Shown here in pieces: positions 33,362 to 44,290 of a stretch of 64,000 nucleotides of DNA. Source of the stretch: Onchidella celtica (lineage: Eukaryota > Mollusca > Gastropoda > Systellommatophora > Onchidiidae); the NCBI GenBank assembly GCA_963931925.1, contig OZ007573.1, positions 41,914,722 through 41,978,721 of the forward strand. Reading direction: 5' to 3'. Position 1 is the stretch's first letter; each line of letters begins with the position of its first letter. The notes beneath the pieces are model-generated. The model ran no database searches. It saw nothing but the letters and a program-made list of their open reading frames with translations, and had not been told where the DNA came from. The translations under genes were made by a program, and so were the position numbers.

Positions 33362-33641
33362 CAGGGATTCCCAACCTTAGGGTAAATCTACCCCCGCCCC
33401 CCGCTAAATTTTGCCTACCAAGAGGGTAAATTCTGCTGATTCTGGAATATTATTTTTATAAAGACAAATTAGGGGGAAAAAATCCCAGTTTAAGTAGAAA
33501 ATCTGTAACATTTCCTCTTTGTCGATCGCTTTATCATGATAGATATATGTAAACTCCAATAATTGAACACAGGTTGGACAGTAAATTTACTTTAGAAAAC
33601 TTGCCAGGGGTAGACCAGTCCCAGAGGGTTGGGAACCCTTG
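33362..33641 (+). mobile_element. Non-autonomous hAT-like MITE, copy 2
   Basis: 280 bp with inverted ends: CAGGGATTCCCAACC at the left, and the complement of CAAGGGTTCCCAACC at the right. It is flanked by TTTTACAC and TTTTACAA, an eight-base target duplication with seven of eight matching, the length typical of hAT. It is non-coding and collinear with the copy at 27,685-27,892. Confidence 0.85.
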
Positions 33642-34084
33642 TTTTACAACTTGTTTGAACCACAATGTGGTACACACAGGGTGAAAGGGAAACTTCTCAA
33701 GCCACACATGTTTTGTTTCCCTTCATGCAGATTTGAAAGAAAACAAAAGTGGTGGTTGTGGTGGTGGGGCGGGTGGGCAGGCGGGAAGTGCAATATCGCA
33801 GGTGCAAATGATTAAGAGCGGTGAACTTCAAAAGATTCACCGTGTAGAATCTCCCAAATCCTGGTTTTCCGGTGAGGAGTATGTGTTATCAACTCCCGGG
33901 CAATACTTCTCGCTTGTCAAAAGGCGCCAAACTTTTCTGTTCATATTATTCAATCGTAAACAAAATACACTTTATTCATGAATGAGACGAGGTGTCCACG
34001 CATTCATACGTCCGAGGGACACTGCCTTTGAGTGATATGCAAATTGTGCGGAGTATTGCAGATTGCAGATGTTGGACATCCTTT
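33642..34084. other. Non-coding stretch, no gene seen
   Basis: A GGT-rich patch near 33,750 gives a Gly-rich open frame of 82 codons with no other protein character. Confidence 0.45.
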
Positions 34085-34225
34085 GACCACACATCGCGGG
34101 TGATTGGTGGGCGCTTCGGGTAGAATCTCCTTCTGTCCAATCATGTCCTGGGCGATTTGTGGTCTGAGTTTGAGTTTGGAGAAAGCATATCGACAAGTTA
34201 ACAGCCACGTTGTGGTAGGGTAAAG
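34085..34225 (+). repeat. Dispersed repeat family A, further copy
   Basis: Shows GGTGGGCGCTTCGGG, CTCCTTCTGTCCAATCATGT and then TGAGTTTGGAGAAAGCATAT with GACAAGTTAACAGCCACGTT and GTGGTAGGGTAAAGCAAGTA. The core runs in the same direction as copy 1, but the GCGCCCACC part is inverted and lies on the other side, so the copy is rearranged. Confidence 0.45.
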
Positions 34226-35319
34226 CAAGTAAAATACGGTCGAAGCAGGATCTTGAGCTCTCGAATGTAAATCACAGAACTTCCTGCCAGACACGCTGTC
34301 CCTCTAGCATGCAATGCCAGCAAAAGAGCTAGGTAGTAAACCTTGTGAATGGTCTGCAAACGCTCACAACGCACCAGGCAAACCTTGGGTTTAGATACAT
34401 GAAGTTTAGATCCAAGTGTAGCACTTGGCTCTGGCCGCGCCCTGTCTGGATCACTCAGCTGGTGCCAGGAGTTCCAAAACAACTTACTATTGTCTAAAAG
34501 TTTACGGTCAAAGCTGAACAGCTTCCAAGAATACGTTTTACTACCAGATATAAGCAGAAGAAAATGTAGTTTGAGATCAGATTAACAAACAAAAAACGTG
34601 CTGAATTTCAGTGACCAGAATACCTCGAGGTTACATTGGAATTTTCCAATTTTGACCTTTCTTCTTACAGTTCGTAACTTGTTTGATGTTTCTGCCCCCA
34701 TAACACAATGACCTCAAGATAACTTACACTAGGAAATCTCCATTGTTTCCTGGGCCATCCGGTAGGTCAGCCTAAGTAGGCCAAGTCAAGCTGCGGCAAG
34801 AGACATTATTCATAAAGTTCGGCGGTTTTTACATAAACTTACAGATAAACTGTACCACTACAATATTTGGAGGTCACCACTGGATGATTCTTATCAGAAC
34901 ATATTACAAGCGACATCACATGCTGCTGTAAAACCCTGCAACTTTCGTAAAATTTCAGAACCGCAGTGCATGCACACAATCACATTATGATTGCTGCTTA
35001 CTTTTTCAAGACATTGCTGTACTGATAAAACTGGAGTGGGCTCTTTTCAAAATAAAATAACATTCATATAGGCCTGCTATGTAAACGTTGTGCATGGCAA
35101 ATGCTGTCCGAAATAATGCTGTATGCACTCGCTAGTGAAAAAAACTCGGACCTATTGTAAATGAAGTACATGCATTTAAAAGAAAAATACAACACAGAAT
35201 GTCTGTGGGGCCACAGCAAGAAATATTCTAGGACGTTTTTATTTGTTAAATTTTGTATCCTTCCAACCCCCCCCCCCCACCCCGAATAAATCGATCGAAA
35301 TATCGAGTTGTCTTTCCTT
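34226..35319. other. Non-coding stretch, no gene seen
   Basis: Poly-C run near 35,269. No gene recognised. Confidence 0.5.
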
Positions 35320-35415
35320 CTCCTTTGCGTTTTATTGTACCCTTTCTGTATTATTTCTTGGGCAGGGCTTTGCTACATACGTTTTCTTTTGCCATATTTT
35401 GTCTATTGTAAACAA
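35320..35415 (+). repeat. Dispersed repeat family C, copy 1
   Basis: Shares CTTTGCGTTTTATTGTACCC, TATTATTTCTTGGGCAGGGC and TTTGCTACATACGTTTTCTTTTGCCATA-like words with copies near 46,010 (inverted), 46,200, 47,847 (inverted) and, more weakly, 62,920 (inverted). No ends or coding content recognised. Confidence 0.55.
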
Positions 35416-35890
35416 GTTTACATGTGCTGTGGTGCCTCCACGTTCTGGACGCTACAGTATTACACCTCAGGTCTGAGAACCAAAAAACAATGAAACGAAC
35501 ATTGAACTCCGGTCATGAGGCCTCGTTTCACTCTCAGCTGTCGACCTTCTCCGGCCGATTAACCAAGCTGGGGTATAGATAACCTGTAAGTTCACTGTCC
35601 CGTAAGAGATAAGGGGAGAGAGATGACTTGGTGGAGGCAAGATGCTTAGATTAGATGTAAGTTTAGCTCCCACACCAATTGTTCTGATGTTGCTTTTTTC
35701 ATTTTGCACCACATGTGGTTCCCACTATCTCTTACGTCATACAGCCAAGAATTTGATTCCCTCGGTCTGATTTGTTCAAAGTAATCAAAGACATTCTCCT
35801 CATATCCTGCCTGCTCTATCCGTGTACATTGAGAAGATGGTCTTTTCGGCGGTGTGTGTATGTGCGTGTATGTGTGGGGGGGGGGGGGAG

Positions 35891-36514
35891 GGCGGGGGGT
35901 GATTTGTTTGAAACTAATACCAGTACCATACGTCTTCAACAAGGCGGGGGGTGATTTGTTTGAAACTAATACCAGTACCATACGTCTTCAACAAGGCGGG
36001 GGGTGATTTGTTTGAAACTAATACCAGTACCATACGTCTTCAACAAGGCGGGGGGTGATTTGTTTGAAACTAATACCAGTACCATACGTCTTCAACAAGG
36101 CGGGTGGTGATTTGTTTGAAACTAATACCAGTACCATACGTCTTCAACAAGGCGGGGGGTGATTTGTTTGAAACTAATACCAGTACCATACCTCTTCAAC
36201 AAGGCGGGGGGTGATTTGTTTGAAACTAATACCAGTACCATACGTCTTCAACAAGGCGGGGGGTGATTTGTTTGAAACTAATACCAGTATCATACGTCTT
36301 CAACAAGGCGGGGGGTGATTTGTTTGAAACTAATACCAGTACCATACGTCTTCAACAAGGCGGGGGGTGATTTGTTTGAAACTAATACCAGTACCATACG
36401 TCTTCAACAAGGCGGGGGGTGATTTGTTTGAAACTAATACCAGTACCATACCTCTTCAACAAGGCGGGGGGTGATTTGTTTGAAACTAATACCAGTACCA
36501 TACGTCTTCAACAA
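35891..36514. repeat. Minisatellite, twelve copies of a 52-bp unit
   Basis: Twelve units of GGCGGGGGGTGATTTGTTTG then AAACTAATACCAGTACCATA then CGTCTTCAACAA. Variation is limited to a few single bases: one GGCGGGTGG, two CCTCTTC and one AGTATCA. The first unit directly follows a poly-G tract, and each unit itself begins with a G run. Confidence 0.97.
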
Positions 36515-39414
36515 GACAGAGTCTGCCTGTCCTTTTCTCCTCTATCTTTTTCTCAATTTCCGTATAACGTTTTTGTGTACACGCACGTGAAAAAAGTGGA
36601 AAGAATGTGTAGACACAGGTAGAAAGGACAATATTGCTTTAGATCGTTCTAGTGCCCCGTCAGGCTAATGATAAAGTGGAAACTGTTACGCACAGTCAGT
36701 TTGGTGCAACATTCATTTACGCGACATCGCGGCACCCTAAATATTCTATTGTATTTATTTTCACACGTAGAGGTGTCCGTTTTGTACCTTTCGCCAATCG
36801 CATTTGTTTGGTCTCTGTAATATGGATTGCCTAATTCCTGCTCAAGCCATGCCCACTTCCGGATATAATTTGTCGGAAACAAGGTTGTTGGAAAAACCCG
36901 ACGGGTCCAAATTCGGACAACCGTTAAAGAGACTGGTGAGCGGCGAAAGTAAGGCTTACAATAGGCCATGAATAAAACTCGGACCGGACATAATAACAAC
37001 TGACGAATACAAAGCAATAATATAATACGATCGTGTCTCACTTTCGGACCAGGTTGAGATCAACAAACCGAGTTACTCGATGACATGCTCGCCATGATCT
37101 ATTATTAATTCTCGCAAATGCATTGTACGCCCCTGCCTTCCATTTTATCGAGATAAATATACTCCACTTTAAAGGGACATTTCTGAAACAGCACATCTAA
37201 TGAGAGACATAATACCTGTATTTAACCAGTCTTCCGTGGTGCGATTTTACGGTATCTGTATTTACTCCCCACTTAGTACGCTCTACTGTGGCACACTTAT
37301 TCATTTTTAATGTGAAAGTCGATGGCCGATCGATGAGAAGCTATTAGGATACCGCTCAGTCAGCCAAGTGGGTGGCCTGGCAAGGAAAAAGTTTTTCCGC
37401 ACGCGTCCATGCACATTCGTTTGCATTTTCCAATTCGCAAGTTCTAATTTTAGTATTCCAACTGCCAGTACTCCTTGTTTGAAGATTGGCTTATTTGATT
37501 TAAAACAAACATGAAATAAATATTAAGACTACAAATAGACTGCGCCATGGTATATGAATATTATAATTTTTAAGCAATATCCAGTTCTTGGCCAGGCAAT
37601 GATAATTTTCCACGTTCTCTGAAATTGCAAAATCTGTATGAATAGGAGAATCAAGACGGTATCACGAGATATAAATTTAAGACCACTGGACAAGACACGC
37701 GCTTTAGAATCGAGACCTCACGTTTGTTTTCGATTAAGTGTCAGAACATAAACACGTCCAAACGATGTTTTATCTGGCCGATGAAGCGGCCGTTAAGCTT
37801 TTTCCAAATGTGCCGACCACTTAAATTGGCTGATGTTCTCTACCTCACGCGCGGCTGACGCTAATAGAGGTAATTTGCGCCAGTGCCGGATTGGCCTACA
37901 CCGCAACACATACAAGCATAACAACAAACGTATACAATTACATGTATCACATATCTGTCGCACGAATTTTCGGGGGGGGGGGGGTGTCTTCTTCTTTTCT
38001 CCCGGTCAGAAAAAACCATGGATATAGTGAGTGATGTGAATTTATCTGTGGTGTTACCAACAGAACTTTCTGAATCTTATTGTTTGATACCAATTACAAC
38101 ACACCAGATTTTTTTGTTCTCATTTTCCTCCAAAATTGTCACCTTTGAACATCAAGCCAGCAAGAAACACCTAATCTGGAAGTCATCAACAAACCATTAT
38201 TGAGTGGAAAAAGAAGAATTGTCCTACCTACAGGTTGCAATAATTATTGTAAGCACATGATAAACGCGAACTCTCTTCATCTCTGGTAAAACATACAGCC
38301 ATTACTAGAAAATCCCAATCTCCTGAATTGTAAAGAGTTTCAGTTTTGAGTTTGAGTTAAATGGCGTATCGGTACGATGAAGGCCACTTTGCGCTCTTTC
38401 CGTCTCTTTGGGGACCTCACTGAATCTTAGAGCTTGATCAGTAGACCCCCCCCCCCCAAATAAAAGCTAAAAAAGCAGGGTTTGGGGTGGGGTGGGGGGG
38501 GGGGTTGCTGAAACCACACAGTTAAAAGCAACGTCGACAAAGGCTGAAACCACACTAAAATCAACCACATCAGCATGACAAAAAGTCCATACATAATGGG
38601 TGGTGGTGGAGGGGGGGGGGGGGAGAAGAGTAGATAAAAACACTCACTACTATTAATCTACATGCATTAAGCAAATGAGTGTGTGTGAGTGGCTCGTCCT
38701 TACCATACCATCAACTGATCGATCAAACCCCCCACTCCCCACCCCACCGTAGACTCATTAGTTTTCCTGTTCGCTTGATTATTTCTGTCCACTGTGGCCT
38801 CTCTGACGTCACACGGCGCGGCCGTTGACGCTCGACCTGGCCACGGAGGCATAGCATGGACACAGGTCAAGGAGGGGGGAGGGAGAAGGAGGGAGTTGGC
38901 CAGCTCGATGAGCAGTGCCAGGTTAGGTGGGAGCAAGGGAGAGGCCAATCTGGAGAACAAACGTCATACTTAAACGATCCGAAACAAGGGAGAGTCATTT
39001 ACATCAGGATTGGGGTGTCCAAGTCAAGTCTCGGGGAATTGATTCTCTGGGTACAAATTACATACATGTACATGGGGTTATTGCAAAATGCTGCAGGGAT
39101 GTATGGAAAGTGTTGAATGGGGATGAGGAGATATACTGGACTGGCACTGAGGCGGTCGTTCAACATTCAATGCCGGAAAGTAGACAGAATGGCTCACAAG
39201 ATGTAAAAAAACAAGGTGTGACGTAATATGACCCTCCCAGTAGTAGATACAATATCCCAATGAGAGGGGTGGGGATGGGGAAGGGAGGAGGGGGCACGAC
39301 AGAGAGAGTCGGCAAGGGGTAAATGTGTTTGTATCCAAGCCCCCGATGTTCTGGTTTTATACAAAAGTTATGCCAACCTTGGTCCCCAATGGCTAGAGCG
39401 GAATAATACATGTT
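36515..39414. other. Non-coding stretch, no gene seen
   Basis: Poly-G or poly-C runs near 37,973, 38,447, 38,501 and 38,608. A family A-like core (TTTGAGTTAAATGGCGTATC) lies near 38,350. No convincing frame on either strand. Confidence 0.45.
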
Positions 39415-39426
39415 AATGTAGGTGTC
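39415..39426. repeat. Target-site duplication, left of the RTE element
   Basis: AATGTAGGTGTC, identical to 42,673-42,684. The duplication marks the insertion boundary. Confidence 0.88.
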
Positions 39427-39631
39427 CGCCCGTGCAGATGCGGGGCCCTCTTGCAGAAGAGGGACAGCAAAGAATACATCTGACGTGATACTGCGTGTCG
39501 TAAGAGGCGACTAAAGGTGCAAAGGTCCTGGTCTCCCGAGAAGAGCCAGTTGGCGGTGGGCCAACTACCCACCCTGTAAAAATAAACCAGTTACAGAAAC
39601 ACAAGCAAATACTTTAAATCAGTCTTTTATC
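39427..39631 (+). promoter_or_regulatory. 5' leader of the RTE-like element
   Basis: About 205 bases upstream of the first ATG, with GTCGTAAGAGGCGACTAAAG and GTTGGCGGTGGGCCAACTA words. The second is a palindrome, GTTGGC-GGTG-GGCCAAC, that could form a hairpin. LINE leaders usually carry an internal promoter; that role here is an inference. Confidence 0.45.
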
Positions 39632-42600
39632 TTGGGAGAAGGGGGAGCATCTGCACCTGTAGATTCAATGAAGGACAATGGACAAAGCCGAAAGGACTCC
39701 ACTGGCCTGACTGCTCCTTCATCAAACAAGTCACTCCGGATTGCGTCGTGGAATGTCCGCTCCATGTATGAAGCAGGAAAGAGTGCCCAGGTTACAATGG
39801 AGATGAGGCGATACAGACTGCACATACTTGGAGTTAGCGAGACCCGCTGGATACAGTCCGGACTGAAACAACTTAATTCTGGGGAAAAGATTTTGTATTC
39901 TGGAAGGGAGGACAAAAAGCATACAGAAGGAGTAGCGATCATCTTGAGCAAGCACGCCCAGAGGTCACTGAGGGGATGGGAACCCTACGGAAGGAGAATT
40001 ATATTGGCATCATTTACTACAAAGAACAAGAACATCAACATGAACATTGTGCAGATATACGCCCCAACAAATGAAGCAACCGATGAGGACAAGGACGATT
40101 TCTACAACCAGCTTCAGGAAATAGTTGACACATTGCCAAGAAAAGATGTGAACATTATAATGGGAGACGCCAATGCCAAGATAGGACAGGACAATACAGG
40201 GTATGAGGACATTATGGGGTGCAATGCTTTGGGACAAATGAACGAGAATGGAGAGCGGTTTGCAAGTTTCTGCGCATTTAACAGCTACGTGATTGGAGGT
40301 TCAGTATTCCCACACAAGAGGATCCATAAGGCCACTTGGATTTCACCGGATGGAGTAACTGAAAACCAGATTGACCACTTTTGCATCACCCGACGATTCA
40401 GACGTTCACTGGAGGATGTCATAGTACAGAGAGGAGCTGATGTTGGATCTGACCATCACATGCTGCTGGCAAGACTCAAACTCCGCCTCAAGAAACAAGG
40501 TACCAGAGCAGGAACAAAGAGGAGAAAGTTTCAAGTGAGCCTTCTGGATGGAGACAAGAAGGAAGAGTTCCAGCTGACACTGAGGAATAGATTCAAACCC
40601 CTTGTTGACCTCGAAGAGACAGTAGATTTGGAGACTCACTGGGCTAAGGTAAAAGGAGTATTTACATCGACATGTCAGGATGTTCTTGGGGAAAAGAAAG
40701 TGGAACACAAGGAATGGATCAGTCAAAAATCACTGGACTTGATAAGGATAAGAAGAGACCTAAAAGAACAGGTAAATGCAAGTCGTACAAGAAGCTCAAG
40801 AGTTGGTAACCAGGAAGAGTACCGAGCATCAGCTAAAGAGGTCAAAAAATCAATTAAAAAAGACAAAGAGGAGTTCATAGGAATGTTAGCAGAGAAAGCA
40901 GAGAAGGCAGCAACAGGAGGACACATGAGGATCCTCTACCAGACTACAAAGACTCTTGCTGGAAAATATGGAAAACCTGAAGTTCCTGTCAAGGATTACA
41001 ACAGGAAGGCTATTTTTGGAAAGGAAGCTCAGGCAAAAAGATGGATAGAACATTTTAACAGCCTCTTGAACAGACCTCCACCAAGCAACCCACCTGACAT
41101 TCTACCCGCAAGAAATGATTTACCGATCAGTTGCGACCCTCCGACTAAAGCAGAGATTAATGATGCCATAAAGCAGTTAAATCGAGGCAAGGCAGCTGGA
41201 CCAGATCAGATCCCACCAGAGGCGCTGAAGGCAGATGCTGCTGGGGCTGCAGAGGGTCTGCACTCACTATTCTCGAGGATTTGGATCGGAGGCAAGTTTC
41301 CAAAGGACTGGAAGGAAGGACACCTCGTGAAGCTTCCAAAAAAAGGGGACCTCAGCAATTGTAGTAACTACAGAGGAATCACACTTCTCTCCATCCCAGG
41401 AAAGGTTTTCAACCGGATTATTCTCAAGCGAATACAGAATGCAACAGACCCAAAACTTCGTGAGGAGCAAGCTGGTTTCAGGAGTAATCGATCAACCACC
41501 GACCAGATCGCCACGTTGAGAATTATAGTAGAGCAGTCGCTAGAATGGAACTCCCAACTGATAGTGAACTTCCTTGACTACGAGAAGGCCTTTGATAGCA
41601 TCGATAGAGAAACACTGTGGAGAATATTGAGACATTATGGAATCCCAGAGAAGATGGTGAACCTTATCAAGAGCATGTACGAGGGGACAAGTTGCAGAGT
41701 CGTACACGATGGCGAGCTTACTGACAGCTTTGATACCAAGACTGGTGTTAGGCAGGGTTGTTTGCTGTCCCCATTTCTGTTTGTCCTGGTGATTGATTGG
41801 CTTATGAAAGAAACCACCAGTGGAGGAAGAAATGGCATACAATGGACCCCATGGACACAGCTGGACGATCTAGATTTTGCAGATGACTTGGCACTATTGT
41901 CGCACACACACGACCATATGCAAGCAAAGACTACAGCTCTAAACAAAATTTCAGAATCTATTGGATTGAGGATACATCCTGCGAAGACGAAGGTCCTAAA
42001 AATTGTTGCACCCCCAAGCGCACAAGTCAGAGTAGGAGATCAACCACTGGAAGATGTAGAGTCCTTCTGCTATCTTGGTAGTATCATTAACAATAAGGGA
42101 GGAACAGAGGCAGAAGTCAAAGCACGAATTGGAAAGGCGCAGGCAGCTTTCACGTCCTTAAGCAAGATTTGGAGAACCAAGGATATATCTCTAAAAACAA
42201 AGCTGAGGATATTCAACTCGAACGTGAAGTCAGTCCTGTTGTATGGATGTGAGACTTGGAATGCGTCCCAGGCCTGCATAAAGAGAATCCAAGTTTTCAT
42301 CAACAGATGTTTGAGGAAGCTACTTAAGATCAGATGGACAGACAAGGTGGGCAATGAAATTGTATGGAAAAGAACAAGACAGAGCCCAGTCAGAGAGGAA
42401 ATTGGTAGGAGGCGATGGAGATGGATCGGCCACACTCTCAGGAGGCCAGGAAACAGCATCACGAAGAAGGTATTGGATTGGAATCCCCAGGGCAAGAGAC
42501 CAAGAGGAAGGCCGCGCGGAACGTGGAGAAGAGCCAGAGAAAATGATGTGCAACGAAGCGGAAAGACTTGGAATAATGTAAAGAGGCTGGCCCATGATAG

Positions 42601-42649
42601 AGAGGGATGGAAAGTGTTTGTTGGTGGCCTATACCCTGATCCAGGGTGA
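39632..42649 (+). CDS. RTE-like LINE polyprotein: APE endonuclease and reverse transcriptase
   Basis: 1005 residues, no interruption. The N-terminal half is an APE-type endonuclease that nicks the target DNA: LRIASWNVRS (35-44), GVSETRW with E70, QIYAPTNEA, IIMGDANAKIG, and GSDHHML near its end. The reverse transcriptase follows: KKGDLSNCSNYRGITLLS, EEQAGFRSNRSTTDQI, motif A FLDYEKAFDSID with D649, motif B GVRQGCLLSPFLF, and the catalytic FADD at 749-752. The C-terminal part, RWRWIGHTLRRPGNSITKK and GKRPRGRPRGTWRRAREND, is basic and probably binds nucleic acid. It ends GLYPDPG. The start is the first ATG of the open frame; translation could begin a little later. All key catalytic motifs are present. 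Confidence 0.93.
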   Translation: MGEGGASAPVDSMKDNGQSRKDSTGLTAPSSNKSLRIASWNVRSMYEAGKSAQVTMEMRRYRLHILGVSETRWIQSGLKQLNSGEKILYSGREDKKHTEGVAIILSKHAQRSLRGWEPYGRRIILASFTTKNKNINMNIVQIYAPTNEATDEDKDDFYNQLQEIVDTLPRKDVNIIMGDANAKIGQDNTGYEDIMGCNALGQMNENGERFASFCAFNSYVIGGSVFPHKRIHKATWISPDGVTENQIDHFCITRRFRRSLEDVIVQRGADVGSDHHMLLARLKLRLKKQGTRAGTKRRKFQVSLLDGDKKEEFQLTLRNRFKPLVDLEETVDLETHWAKVKGVFTSTCQDVLGEKKVEHKEWISQKSLDLIRIRRDLKEQVNASRTRSSRVGNQEEYRASAKEVKKSIKKDKEEFIGMLAEKAEKAATGGHMRILYQTTKTLAGKYGKPEVPVKDYNRKAIFGKEAQAKRWIEHFNSLLNRPPPSNPPDILPARNDLPISCDPPTKAEINDAIKQLNRGKAAGPDQIPPEALKADAAGAAEGLHSLFSRIWIGGKFPKDWKEGHLVKLPKKGDLSNCSNYRGITLLSIPGKVFNRIILKRIQNATDPKLREEQAGFRSNRSTTDQIATLRIIVEQSLEWNSQLIVNFLDYEKAFDSIDRETLWRILRHYGIPEKMVNLIKSMYEGTSCRVVHDGELTDSFDTKTGVRQGCLLSPFLFVLVIDWLMKETTSGGRNGIQWTPWTQLDDLDFADDLALLSHTHDHMQAKTTALNKISESIGLRIHPAKTKVLKIVAPPSAQVRVGDQPLEDVESFCYLGSIINNKGGTEAEVKARIGKAQAAFTSLSKIWRTKDISLKTKLRIFNSNVKSVLLYGCETWNASQACIKRIQVFINRCLRKLLKIRWTDKVGNEIVWKRTRQSPVREEIGRRRWRWIGHTLRRPGNSITKKVLDWNPQGKRPRGRPRGTWRRARENDVQRSGKTWNNVKRLAHDREGWKVFVGGLYPDPG

Positions 42650-42672
42650 GAAAGGCAATGATGATGATGATG

Positions 42673-42684
42673 AATGTAGGTGTC
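42673..42684. repeat. Target-site duplication, right of the RTE element
   Basis: AATGTAGGTGTC, a perfect copy of 39,415-39,426, directly after the tail repeats. Confidence 0.88.
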
Positions 42685-44149
42685 ATAACAACAGGAGGCC
42701 AGTGAAGAGGACTGAGGGGAGACTTGTTTGAATAATACACCTGAGATAGAGACAATAATCATTCATTTTGGCACCTAAATAAGCGTGTTAGTTACTACAG
42801 CACAAGCAACCGCATGACAATTAGCAGGAACTGTGTCCGTGCAAAGTAACCTATTAGTACTTAACTAAACGGACAGCGTAGAGTAAAAAGGCCAACCCTG
42901 TGCACAGTTGAACCATGTGGAGGGGGGGGGGGGATGAAGAACCAGAGATGTTCCCCGAAACTGGTTCAAATCTGTACTTTGTGTTTCATGCATCATGTTC
43001 GACAAAAACCACAACTGCAGGATTGGACTTAAGACTTTGTTTTAAAAAAAATGTTTCAGAAATGCCATAATCATACTGTTAATCTGGCCTATTACGTAAA
43101 CATCTATCCAAATAACAATTCATATCTGCACAGATAATACAAGCCAGATAAAGTGATTAGATCTCAATTGATTTTAGCCACTAGCGACACATAACTTATA
43201 GCCCTTTAGTAATTGAGTTATCTCTTCATCGGCGCTCCAATCCCAAATGTTTGATAAAATCATGCCGATATCTACGGGATATCAATTGAATTCATTCCCC
43301 AAAGGGACCGTATTGATACGACTTGCTTTCAGTTATCACACAAGCTATGCAGTCCGTGTTATTGAAATACATGTGTATCATGACAGTAAAGAATGTTGAT
43401 TGGACTGAACAAGAGCCAAGAATCGGGCGAATGAACGATACCAACTAATAACAGCAAAATTAAATCCATTCCTGACGCATGAGGAAATTAAGTGATTATA
43501 AATCAAATCGGGAGAAATTATATCGGCAAATTAGCCTGACTTTAGGGCTGGATGATCTCAAATAGGGATGTTTGAAACTTTATTTATTTATTTGGAATCG
43601 AGGACCGAAATACCAGCCCCACGCGTTTCCCTGATTATAATAATAATAAGTCATTATGACGATTATAATCTATCTCCAGTCACGTGGTAGTTATGATGTG
43701 TGGACCAAAGCAGAAACGGGTACCGTGAATTCACAGCCCGGCGTCATGAAAAAGATCCAATACTTCAGATTTGAAACAAAAAAAAAGTATCGTTGACTTT
43801 TCGAGATTCGACCGCGGCCCAGCATGCTGAAGTCCATGTATTACACAATGTGAAAGTTCATGCGTCCGTCTCCATTACAGAACAACGCTAGGTTTTTGCC
43901 CATGAACAAGACCAACTGTTTTACTGTCTAGTTTATCCTTTTCCACATTCTCCACTTTTTTTTTGTTGCTTCTTAAGCTTTTTGTTTGTTCTTGTTCTCT
44001 GCCGCTGATTTAAACAACAATACTAGAAACGATAAGAGGAGACGCTCCCTTCTTCGCAACTCTAGAAAAATCGTGCACAGTTTGCAAGCATGCTTGATAT
44101 AGACTAATGACAAATTAATGATGCTGATTTGTTACAGTGCTACTGCGAC
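42685..44149. other. Non-coding stretch, no gene seen
   Basis: Poly-G run near 42,921, otherwise AT-rich unique-looking sequence. No coding signal. Confidence 0.5.
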
Positions 44150-44290
44150 AAAATTGCCAGAGTTTTCCCACAGCGATTGACGTTAAAATTACAAAATCTA
44201 TGACGACAATTAAAGCCGACACTGATAGCTGAACCGTGAACAAAATTCAATATTTTCCCTATTTGGCTTTGTAAAATACTGCATTGTTCA
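44150..44290 (-). mobile_element. MITE-like repeat family F, further copy
   Basis: Inverted relative to the 20,596 copy. It shows TTTTCCCACAG, GATAGCTGAACCGTGAACAA and TTTTCCCTATTTGGCTTTGT, with an extra segment of about 60 bases between the first two words. Immediately beyond it is the perfect palindrome CGCCGCTA-GG-TAGCGGCG (44,306-44,323). Confidence 0.45.

Larger units (their letters stand above)
39427..42672 (+). mobile_element. Full-length RTE-like LINE
   Basis: A 3.25-kb non-LTR retrotransposon: a GC-rich 5' leader of about 205 bp (39,427-39,631), one long reading frame, a very short 3' end and a tail of TGA/ATG repeats (about 42,656-42,672). It is bounded by a perfect 12-bp duplication of the target. 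The single frame, small size and short-repeat tail rather than poly-A are typical of the RTE clade; I am less sure of the exact clade than of the LINE class. The perfect duplication and unbroken frame point to a very recent insertion. Confidence 0.9.
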
